A stretch of DNA of 64,000 bases from Balaenoptera acutorostrata. Lineage: Eukaryota; Chordata; Mammalia; Artiodactyla; Balaenopteridae. Position numbers and translations under genes: made by a program. Where the stretch lies: NCBI RefSeq assembly GCF_949987535.1, contig NC_080082.1:45167374-45231373 (forward strand), in the 5' to 3' direction. Shown piece after piece: positions 55,040 to 64,000 of the stretch (position 1 is its first letter; every line of letters starts with the position of its first letter). The notes beneath the pieces are model-generated. The model made no database searches. It was not told the DNA's origin and saw only the letters and a list, made by a program, of their open reading frames with translations.

Positions 55040-55800
55040 AAATGGAGAGTGTACACTGTCTTCTTATGTCTCCTGGACAGTCCCAAACATCAAGCATTTC
55101 TTGCCCACAAGCAAAACCTTAGGCAATCTCAATGAAATCAAGATTTTGCACATCACATTCTCTGATCATATCCCAGTGAAAACAGAAAGTAATAATTTTT
55201 TAAAAACTCCTTTCAAAAAATCATTGAGCAAAACAAACCTGTAATATTTGGAAATTAAACAATCTCTTCTGAATTATCTGGATCCAAAACGGAATTAAGG
55301 AGAACATTTCACACCAAAACCTAAATGACAGAAAAAAATCAGAGGAAAATTATAGTAAATAAAATCTTCTAATATTAAAAAATGAAGTGAAAAAACCCAT
55401 TTAAGTATTCAATTTAGGAACTAGAAAAAGGCCACACCACACACATGCACATAGTAGGATGGAATTAATAAAGGTAAAAGTTGCAAATAATGAGACAGAA
55501 AACTGAAAATAATATAAAGGTAAACCCAAAAGTGCGTCTTAAAAAAAAAAACAATTAAATAGATAGACTCCCTTCATATCTGATTTTGAAAAAAAAGAAG
55601 AAAGATAAAAAGGCAAAAATATTAGAAATGGGAAAGTATCGATAGTTACAAGCACAGACCCCATGGTATGCACCTTTATGGCAGTAAATTTTATAATCTA
55701 GAGGAAAATGGATAATTTCTAGAAAAAGATAGATTACCAACGATTATTCAATAATGGGTACAAAAAAGTTAAGCAGACCAAGAATCAGGGAAGAGTTGCA
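55040..55800 (+). repeat. Ancient L1 ORF2 fragment, sense
   Basis: Decayed matches to the L1 ORF2 mid region: 'ttaggcaatctcaatgaaat', 'acattctctgatcatatccc' and 'ttaaacaatctcttctgaat'. Stops in all frames. Confidence 0.6.
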
Positions 55801-55949
55801 GCAACCAAAGTTCTGCCATTAGGAGGTGGTTTATTTTCCACATTGTTTCAGAGAAGAAAATGAAACAAATGGCATACATAAAAGACAGAAGAGACCAATG
55901 TAATTCCAATTACTTTGAAATATAATTTTGGGAAAAATTGATGTTTTAT

Positions 55950-56465
55950 TATTCTAAGTCTTCCTATGCAGAAATATGGTATATCTTGCAAATAATTCCT
56001 TTAATCTTCTTTTAATAGTAACTAAAAGCTGTCGTTATAAATGCTGAACTTTTCTTGTTAAATTTATTCTTGATTGTTTTCTTGATTTTGCGAACATTGT
56101 CTGGGAATTTCCCCCCATTTCTACTCCTAATCAATTATATTAGGCATGAAGAAAACCACTGATTTTGGTATATTCATCTGAAATCTAAGAACCTAGCAAA
56201 ATCTCTTAAATTTTATTTATTTTTTAGCATCTGCATGTAAAGATAATTCTTATGGCTCCATAATTTATTTCCCTATATTAATGGACATTCGAGTTATTTC
56301 CAGTTTTGTTGCCTTAAACACAATGCTGCAGGAAATATCCTTTCCCAAATATACACTGAGATTTTCAAGGGAGTCTGGAGAGTGGAGTTGCTGGGTCAAG
56401 AAGACATCTATGCTAGAGATGGGACCCTTGGGTGCAGAAGAAAGGAAAATATCTTTCTACTAAAA
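55950..56465 (-). repeat. LINE 3' fragment, antisense
   Basis: 'aatggacattcgagttattt' and 'gagagtggagttgctgggtc' are antisense L1-like 3' landmarks. 56470-57180 holds no recognisable gene. Confidence 0.5.
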
Positions 56466-57179
56466 CTTTATTTCAATTTCATGCAGACAACTAATATTAG
56501 TTAATTTGGGGTTTCCCTTCTTCTGGGTTTGAGTCTAAGTTCTGGTCCCCCAAAACACCCAGGCCTTGGGGTGTGGTGAGGAATGTGTGATTCTCTGTCA
56601 TGGGTCCATTCTGGCTTCAGAGACATCATGGACCCTTCAATCCAGACAGCTTTTTCTCACGGTTCTGTATTATGGGGTGTGGGGTGGGCTTGAGGTTGCT
56701 GGGGGGCCTTTTTGCCACCCTACTGCCATAGCCCAGCATCTCAGGAGAGGGCCTGTCCACTGCAGGAAGGCACAACCACCCAGTCGTCCTTTCCTGCTCT
56801 CTCCAGCCCAACGTCTTGGCTCTTGTCATCCTCTGCCATTTTCTCTGTCCTAGTGCAGTTCACCCATCTGGACCCCAGCCCAGAGAAAGCTTTTCTGAAG
56901 GGCGGGGTGGTGGGTAGGGAGAGACGCTTCCTTAAATCTCTCCCTGCTCTCCTAATATTTCTCCAAATATTCTCTCTGGACCCAGTGTCTTCTCTGTTTA
57001 CTTAAGGGCTTGATTTTAGAAAAGAAAGCTAGAAAAATGCTTGCAGTCTTCACCCTCCCACTCCTCTCCTGAGATGAGGAGCAAAGAATGGCCCAGCTGC
57101 CTGCATTTGATGGGGGTGAAGGAGGGACACAGGGAGGAGAGGAGGGAGGAAATACCAGGTAGAGAGAAATAAAACATGG

Positions 57180-57510
57180 GACAATATGTAAAATATCTCC
57201 TGCCATAGACATTTTAAAACTGCAATAAGTAATGCACAATTCAAAAGACATAGCAATTCACCCTCCCACCAGTAATGACCTCTAGAGGTGTCTATTTCCT
57301 ACAAACTCACCAGCTCCAAATGCTATATAGTTCTTTTGAATTTTTGTCACCCTCAGGGGTGCTGTTCTCATTTGAATGTTCCTGACACTTAGACATGTTG
57401 AGAGTCTTCTCCACATCTGCAGCTCCTCTTCTGTGAATTGTCTGGTTCTACCTTGGCCCACTTTTGTATTGGGTCATTTGCCTTTTTCTTAGCAATCTGT
57501 AGGAGCTTTT
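57180..57510 (-). repeat. LINE 3' fragment, antisense
   Basis: 'caattcaccctcccaccagt', 'cttctccacatctgcagctc' and 'ttctgtgaattgtctggttc' are antisense LINE landmarks. 57515-57800 is otherwise unassigned. Confidence 0.5.
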
Positions 57511-57827
57511 TGTTTACTAGAGGTCAAGTAGGTCTGGGAAGTGAAGTCGACCATGTCAGTAGGGACAAATCACAGAGGGCTGAGCTGTTGGGTTCTTCAA
57601 AGGGCAGATTGCCTGAGAGAAAGATCCAGGGGCTCAGGAGCCCCCATCCCACGTATTCACAGCATTTACAGGCCTGTGGAGAGGACAGCAGGAGCGAGCA
57701 GGGTGTGGGGTGTGCCAGCATCATGGCCGGGTCAGTAAAAAAAGAAAGAGTAAAAACAATGAAATGGGTACAATAAAATACAATGGAAAATAAAATACAA
57801 GTGAAGTGATAAAATAAAACAAAACAA

Positions 57828-58092
57828 GGGGCTTCCCTGGTAGCGCAGTGGTTGAGAATCTGCCTGCCAATACAGGGGACACGGGTTCGAGCCCTGGTCT
57901 GGGAAGATCCCACATGCCGCGGAGCTACTGGGCCCGTGAGCCACAACTACTGAGCCTTCGCATCTGGAGCCTGTGCTCCGCAACAAGAGAGGCCGCGACA
58001 GTGACAGGCCCGTGCACCGCGATGAAGAGTGGCCCCCGCTTGCCGCAACTAGAGAAAGCCCTCGCACAGAAACGAAGACCCAACACAGCCAA

Positions 58093-58131
<39 letters not shown>

Positions 58132-58145
58132 AATTAAAAAAAACA
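57828..58145 (+). mobile_element. CHR-type SINE with a long (taaa)n tail
   Basis: Full-length body with TAGCGCAGTGG box A and GGTTCGAGCCC box B, and a (taaa)n tail of about 45 bp. The A/C-rich flanks (AAAACAAAACAA) on both sides are probably the target-site duplication, but low complexity blurs its limits. Confidence 0.88.
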
Positions 58146-58289
58146 AAACAAAACAAAATAAAAGGCAGTGATGCTCTGGGGCAAGAGCCTGTTGGGGGTC
58201 TGAGACCAAAGAGCACAATGGTGGGTCCTCGGCCCCTTCACAATTCCACACTCTCTCCAGCGCTTCCTTTCTTTTAAAGCCCACAGCAA

Positions 58290-58405
58290 TCCTATGAGTG
58301 CAAATGAATATTCCCAATTAGTGGATGATCCAGGGAGACCCAGAGAGGTGAAATGACGTGTTCGGAGTGCAGAGGAGTAGGTGATAGAGCCAGCTGTCGA
58401 TTCCA
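58290..58405 (-). repeat. MIR SINE relic, antisense
   Basis: 'cccacagcaatcctatgagt' then 'gggagacccagagaggtgaa' follow antisense MIR. Confidence 0.55.
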
Positions 58406-58539
58406 CTCCACATCACTTTTTAATTTTTTATGTTCTCATTTCCCTTCATTGTGTTTTGTTTTACTTCACTGTTTTGAGTCTTTCATTTCCTAAGGAATCC
58501 TAAATAAATGCGTGGAACAGCAATGTGCACACAGTAGGC

Positions 58540-59770
58540 GCCCAATCACTGTTCCAGAAACACGGCTGGGGGCGCGGGCAGGACTGGCCCCTGGCACCCG
58601 GTCCTCCCACCTGCTTGCAGGCCTAGGGCTGGGCACAAGTGTGCGTGGCCAGGTGGGCTTTTTACGGCTCGGCCCGAGGAGGTCTTTCGTATTAGCGTCT
58701 TTTACAACGTTCTCTGTGAGACACTATTTCCCGCAGTAGCCAGCCTCCTGGCTTTCTCGCAGCTCGCCACCACTGCCTCTCCACTTCAGAGTGCGGCGTT
58801 TCCTCCCGGCTGGTGTCCCGTCTGAGTGGTGCGGGGTCCGGCTAGAAGGCCCGGGCACCCCGACTCGGGCCCCCTCCCCTGGCGCAGAGGATGCTGGATG
58901 CCGGGTCATCGCCCTTCTGCGCCAACGTGCACGGCTCACAGGGCAAACTGCTACCGCTCTCCAGGTGGGGGCCTGTCCCTCCCTCCCTCCGTCCCTCCTT
59001 CTGTCTTCCACCCCTCTGCCCCACCGCATGCTGCCCTGAGCGGCTCAGAAAGTGCCCGTGGCTTCCCCAGGGGGCCTGCACCCACTCTTGGCCAAATGGC
59101 CCAATGCGTCATTTCCACTTCATCTCCAGGCTCTGGGCGCCGTCAATGTGGGGCCCTGCTTGGGCAGGATGGCTCAGGGTCCTGCCCTGCCACCTACCAC
59201 CCGTGCGCCCTCAGCCAGGCCCTGGTCCCGTCCGAGCCACAGTTTCCTCGAGGGTCGAGTGGGGTGACGGCCCCCCTCCCACAGGGTCCAGGCGGCAGCA
59301 GAGCCAGCAGTGTGAACTGACCGTCCAGAGGGAGCGCTGCGAGGGGCGTTGGTACGGCCGGGCCTGTCCTCCAGCCTCCTGTTCACCTCCCCGCGGGAGA
59401 TGCTGGCTCGTCGAGCTTCTCCGGCCTCGGCCAAGCCAATCAGCACGCCCGCGCCTGAACGCGTAAGGCCGCGGCCAGAGGACCGGGCAGGGGTTGGGGC
59501 CGACTCCCCAGCGGCCTGAGCTACGGGTCGCGGACGGCGCAGGCCCGGCGAGCGGCGGGAGGAGGCGGCCCCGCTCCACAGGGCGCGCCGCAGGTGGCCT
59601 CCGCTGGCCCGCGCCCCGGCCCCGCCGGGCGCTGCCTCCCGGCGGAGCGATCGTAAAGCGTCTGCTGCCATCTGGTGGCGGAGCCCGGGCAGCTGCGGCG
59701 CGGAGCGGGGAGGCAGAGTCAGGGGCGGGGGCCCTTAGACCCCCATCCAGAGCCTCTCGCAGCCGTGCTA
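58540..59770. promoter_or_regulatory. Second orphan CpG island
   Basis: Dense CpG and G+C from about 58.55 to 59.77 kb. A good NF-Y box AGCCAATCAG lies at 59434-59443. Long open frames on both strands (for example 58891-59466 + and 59211-59864 -) are expected from composition and match no protein I know. Candidate promoter of an unannotated transcript, or a distal regulatory island. Confidence 0.55.
59665..59681 (-). promoter_or_regulatory. Candidate CTCF site
   Basis: Reverse complement reads CCGCCACCAGATGGCAG, which contains CCACCAGATGGCAG, a full match to the CTCF core. It lies at the downstream edge of the CpG island, on the minus strand. Confidence 0.65.
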
Positions 59771-59839
59771 CACAACCAAGAAGCCCCAAGCCTCCGCCCT
59801 CTGGCGCTGTTCCGGATTCCCCAGGCAGAATGGCTGGCA

Positions 59840-60205
59840 TCCCAAGAGAGGCAGTGTGATACAATGGTCGGCGCCTGTGCTTTGATGCCCGCGCCTGACT
59901 GTGGAGCCAACTTGCCCCGCCCAGAGGGGCCCTTCACTCACTGAACCGCATCTTCTCATCTGTAAAGTGGGGCTGAGAGAAGTGCGTGTCTTGTGGAACC
60001 TTCAGATTGCCGTGGCAGATGCATGTCGAGCCCCAGACCTATAGCTGTGGCTTTTGTAAAATCCCAGACCGTTTCTCACACACTCTCTTTATGTCATTCT
60101 GCCACTTGCCAGTGTGAAACCTTGGCCATACCATGAATTTTCTGTTTCTCCATCTGTAAATTGGAGATGCCAGTGCTGTCCTCCACCCCCGGGTATGGTA
60201 ACTGG
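59840..60205 (+). repeat. Two MIR SINE relics, sense
   Basis: Copy 1 (about 59845-59990): 'ggcagtgtgatacaatggtc' and 'tcttctcatctgtaaagtgg'. Copy 2 (about 60090-60200): 'cattctgccacttgccagtg' and 'ctgtttctccatctgtaaat'. Confidence 0.6.
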
Positions 60206-60209
60206 CATA

Positions 60210-62335
60210 AAGATGACTCCACCTCTCTGCGCACAGGTGCCCCTGACGTCACTGGACTTCTGAGCCTTCCCCCTGTGAGCTCCCAGAGGGTAATTCTCCG
60301 CCAGAATGAAAAGGTTCTCCCAGCTGCTGCCCAAACCTGGAGGCTCTGCCTGGACCTTGTACCTTATAGGCAGGACCTGTTTTCTGAACTAAGAGGATTT
60401 CAGTGGCTTTTCTGGGAACCACAGACCAAAGGGTCCAAATTAGGGATCTTGCTCTCTGACCCTTCCAAAAGAGGCCACACTGAAGCAGATGCCTCATCCT
60501 TACAATAATGCGGTGGAATATTTAAGGAAAGCAAATCCTCCTGAAAAACAGAAAAAGCTCTTTGGCTCCATTCATGCACCAGGCACTGTCGCTGAGACAT
60601 GGGTCCAGTGGGCGTGTGCACACTCCATGTCTTACACACGGTTGCAGTAGGCACACAGCTTTAATTACTTCTCAGTGTGGAGCAAGAGGGTACCTACAGC
60701 ACTGGCGTGACAGCCAGGTGCACCAGCAGGGAGGGGGGCATCTCAAGCAGCCGCTGCCCTTCCGCCTGTGAACACGCCTGCTCCAATTCAAAGGTATCAA
60801 ATATTTGCCTAGCTGTTCAACATTTCTTTAAATAATACACTCGTGACTAATTCATATCTAGACTCGCCGTCTTCATCTCTCCCAGTCCTCCCTCCTGGAT
60901 TAGCGTGTCTTTTCTATTCCTGGAGAAACTTGTCCTACATTCTAAAAATAGACCCCAGAGTCTGGACACTGGCATGCACAGTCAGTGGAGGCTTTTTTAT
61001 TTATCTTGAGGGCCGTCCTCTTGGGACAGCTGCATCAAAGCCCAGGGACACATTGGTGAAACAGCCAGTCATGCGCACCCAGGTGCACGGAGGAGGCTGG
61101 GTTTGTGCTGGCTGCTGCCTTCCAAAAGAGAGGTGGTCTGCTCCCAAGAATGCCCCACCCAGCTTGGTCCTTTGACCTCTGAGGGGAGTACACGCCTCTC
61201 ACATCAGAGGCAAGGGCCTTTCTCCTCTGCAGATGGGTCCATTTTCCCCTTGAAGTTAGAAGCCCAAGATGTCCCTGTATCAGCCAGGACCTGGCAAGAA
61301 GCAGGTGGCGCGCTCACCTGGGTCATTAAGGGAGAGTGAACCTATGAAGGAGGGTCAGCACTCCGGGTCTAGGGGAGGAGGAGCTACCTGAATCTGGAGG
61401 CCAAGGTGGCCGTGCAGAGAGTGCCATCTGACAGGAGTGATGACCTCAGGAGGAGGAGCCTGGGGAATGGCCACCCCAGCCACTCTCCTCTGCCCCAGGT
61501 CTCCTGCTAGGCACCCCTCACACACACACCAAGGCTCAAACCCGCCCAGAAGGCAGTGATGTGTCCGACGTGTTCGTTTGGGGGAGCCTGTGTGGGGAGG
61601 TGCCCAGAGCAGGCGGGGGAGGGTACAGAGGGGTCTACAGGGCAGAGGGGAGGTGTTCAGCTCCCTGTCCCTTTCTTGGGACCTCTCCACCTCTCTAGCC
61701 CCCTCCTGTCTCTCTCCTTGTGCTGGCCATCATTTGTATCTTGTCTCACCATCTGTGTCTCTCACTGACTCATCTCTTTGTTTTCCTCTAGATATGTCCT
61801 CCCTGCTTTCTGTGCTGTGAAGGAGGAGTGTGGGGTGGGTAATGTGCGCCTTTCCCAAGAGATCCAATTGTAGGGGGCGCCCAACAGCTCTTTCCACTGT
61901 GGCCTGCCCCCACTATAGGAGGGAGAGCGGCCGGGCCCGGGAGGCGGGCTTCCTGTGATCTCCGGCTCTGCCTTCTCTGAACTCCACTAAATGAGGCCAA
62001 TCAGCATTACTTTCATTTTATTACTTCAAGGACTTCCTCATCCACTTCTTTTCACCCTTCTTGCTGCTCTCGCCTGGAATTAGCAAGGAGGAGTTCCCTG
62101 CTCCTTGTGTCACCTCTAGCCACCACTCAGCCCTTTCTGAGCGCTCCTACTGTGTGCTCAGCCTGCATGAATAATGTGGGGTGCCAGCACTCAGAGCACA
62201 CGGTCCAGATGGGGGCAGGACCCCACCACCCATTCACCCTGTCATTTGACAGACTGCACCACTGTGCAGGGACTCCGGGCCAGACCCTAAGTAAATAAAT
62301 AGCAATGAGGGATTTAGTGTCTGCTCTTGACAGAA
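60210..62335. other. Intergenic, nothing recognised
   Basis: No exon, RNA gene or confident repeat. A CAATTCAAAGG (TCF/LEF-like) motif lies near 60784, and short open frames have no similarity. Confidence 0.4.
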
Positions 62336-62339
62336 CAGA

Positions 62340-62475
62340 TGGGGAGGTTGTGTAGCACAGTGGATAAGCCCACGTAAGCCTCAGTTTCCTCTTCTATGAG
62401 ACAGGGGTGACAATCCCGACCTCACAGGCTTGCTTAGGGGTGATGTGAGATCACAGGAGGGTGTTGTTATTAAGT
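62340..62475 (+). repeat. MIR SINE relic, sense
   Basis: 'gtgtagcacagtggataagc', 'agcctcagtttcctcttcta' and 'gacaatcccgacctcacagg' give a clear MIR order. Confidence 0.65.
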
Positions 62476-62734
62476 GGCAGGGACTTCTGCGCCCCCCCTC
62501 CAACACACACACACATAAAAAATATAACCTCAAATGGAAGGTGGGACCTCCCAGGTGGGGGGTGAGGAAGTAGCAGAGAGAGGGGCTGGGGATGCAGATC
62601 TCAGACAGCAGGAGGACCCGGAGGAACAAATGTGGACCTAGGCCTCCAACTTCAGGTCTGGTTTTAACTGGCATAAAATAACTTCCAGAATGAATATCCC
62701 CTCTATGAGGCATGTCCACTTATGAGGGAATCCC

Positions 62735-63000
62735 TAGTAACGGATCTTACCACAGTACAAAGAAATCCTACTCTCCTAATCTGGGGATGATATATGCAGC
62801 CAGCTAATGCAAAATGAATTTTCATGTTATTTTTGCTTATTTTTAAGTCTGTTGGGTGCATCGTGGCTGATCGCTGTTCTGACATTTTTCTTCCCTCATT
62901 AAGAAAGATGCCCCTGGTGAGTTACCTATGCTGGGCTCAGAGCAGAAAACAAATATCGCTGGCATCCACTTTCCTGTGCTCTCTGGGTGTAATTAAGAAG
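62735..63000. promoter_or_regulatory. Candidate conserved non-coding element
   Basis: Non-repetitive AT-rich block with AGCTAATGCAAAATGAATTT, TTTTTGCTTATTTTT and CCTCATTAAG motifs (POU/homeodomain type). Support is motif density only. Confidence 0.25.
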
Positions 63001-63099
63001 AAGGCGCCTGCAGGAGAGAGAAAGAACAGAGTAGAAAGCGGCCTAATGGTTACTCTTCACAGAACTCCCCAGTCTGTAAAACCATCTGAGTGTCCTTCC

Positions 63100-64000
63100 T
63101 TTCCAGGATACCTTTCCTGACCTGTCAGGGCCTCCCTCCAACCTTGAACCCTAGCACTTCTCTCTGGGGACTTTTCCTTTTCGTTGTGGTTTGTTTTTCC
63201 CCCCTTAATACATTTCTCATCCCTTCTGTGCTAGACAGCCCTGTTCTTTCCTTTGTCTAAGGCACCTGCTCTTCCTTCAGAGACCTGCACTTCGCTGGAA
63301 GTCCATATGATTTGGGTGAAGCTAACCTGTGCCCCAGAGGGGAAGCCAAGCCTGGCCAATCAGAATTAGTCTTGGGACTTGGCAGGAACTACTTCGAGAG
63401 ATGCTCTCCAGCTGAGGTTCAGCCTGGGCATCACTTGGGGAGAACCAGTCTTGAGAAAGAAGCCAACTCCAAGGAAAGCTGAGTGTGTAGTGAGAATCTG
63501 GGACCCGAAGTCCTGTTTGAGCCCTGGGTCCAGGGCTTCTGGATTTGCAGGCAGACGTTGTCCTTCTCCTTTCCCCTAGGTGTCCCTTGGAGGGAGCTGG
63601 GGACCATCCACCCAGGGTGTGCCACCTAGTCTCATTCCTGCCGTGCCCAGCCACTGCCTCTGGCTGAGGGAGCTCGAGGTGTCCCCAGCTCTGACTCAGT
63701 CTCCAGAGGGGGCAGAGCTGGGTGACCAGGGCACGGAGGCCAGCAGCCTGCACAGTTCTTAGCTCTCTGGGCTGGGCTAGGGTCACAGTTACCGCCGCCC
63801 AGGGGATTTTATAATTCCTTGATCTCCTGTTTTGCACCCAGAAGTGGTCCATAAATGTCACAGATGCTCCAATGAACTGAGGCCCCTGCCTGAGCTTTCA
63901 GAACCCAGTGTATCAGTAGCAGTTCATGCCTGCTGGCCTGACTTGTTTCAGGACCACATTTGTCACCTCTTCATTGAGCTTTTGTCCTTGGACTTTATAG
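63100..64000. other. Intergenic; possible LTR-like trace
   Basis: About 63340-63480 shares 'ggccaatcagaatta' and following blocks with the LTR-like element at 42.7 kb. The rest is unassigned, and no URI1 exon is recognised before the window ends. Confidence 0.3.

Noticed and set aside
58891..59864. Open frames of 191 aa (+) and 217 aa (-) in the second CpG island
   Set aside because: Mutually overlapping, composition-driven, without recognisable domains or clear splice structure. A first exon cannot be excluded but is not supported.
12451..64000. URI1 or C19orf12 exons, the usual neighbours of CCNE1
   Set aside because: No segment matches the parts of these proteins I can recall; the neighbours presumably lie outside the window.

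Overview
The window is mammalian nuclear DNA and almost certainly cetacean. Large spliced introns, CpG islands, MIR/L2/MaLR relics and L1 fossils mark it as mammalian. At least six near-identical copies of a tRNA-derived SINE (box A TGGCGCAGTGG, box B GGTTCGAGCCC, a roughly 290-bp body with a taaa-type tail) match the CHR family that is abundant in whales and dolphins. The species assignment rests on recognising that SINE family, not on a database search.

The only protein-coding gene I can support is cyclin E1 (CCNE1), on the + strand. It has a CpG-island promoter (about 640-1960), a non-coding exon 1 ending at 1477, eleven coding exons between 1972 and 11906, and a polyadenylation signal at 12425-12430. 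The exons join without a frameshift into a 410-residue protein, the human length. The NLS, the MRAIL cyclin box and both Thr-Pro phosphodegrons (T77 and T395/S399) are present.

From about 12.45 kb to the end I find no exon of a recognisable protein-coding gene. In mammals CCNE1 is followed by a long intergenic gap before URI1, and this stretch fits that gap. It holds two orphan CpG islands (24.0-25.65 kb and 58.5-59.8 kb) with promoter-like motifs, candidate CTCF sites in convergent orientation (24.44 kb + and 59.67 kb -), and a few AT-rich unique blocks that look like conserved non-coding elements. The rest is repeat fossil: a 7-kb L1 mosaic (30.8-37.5 kb), a clean 5'-truncated L1 (49.04-50.23 kb), several MaLR-type solitary LTRs, L2 and MIR fragments, and CHR SINEs.

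The most interesting structural signal is that several CHR SINE insertions, delimited by target-site duplications, carry extra non-SINE sequence between the SINE tail and the distal duplication. This looks like 3' transduction by read-through Pol III transcripts. A second unexplained signal is a perfect 48-bp segment present twice, 3.6 kb apart, in otherwise unrelated surroundings. I saw no new gene system, no tRNA or rRNA gene and no CRISPR array.
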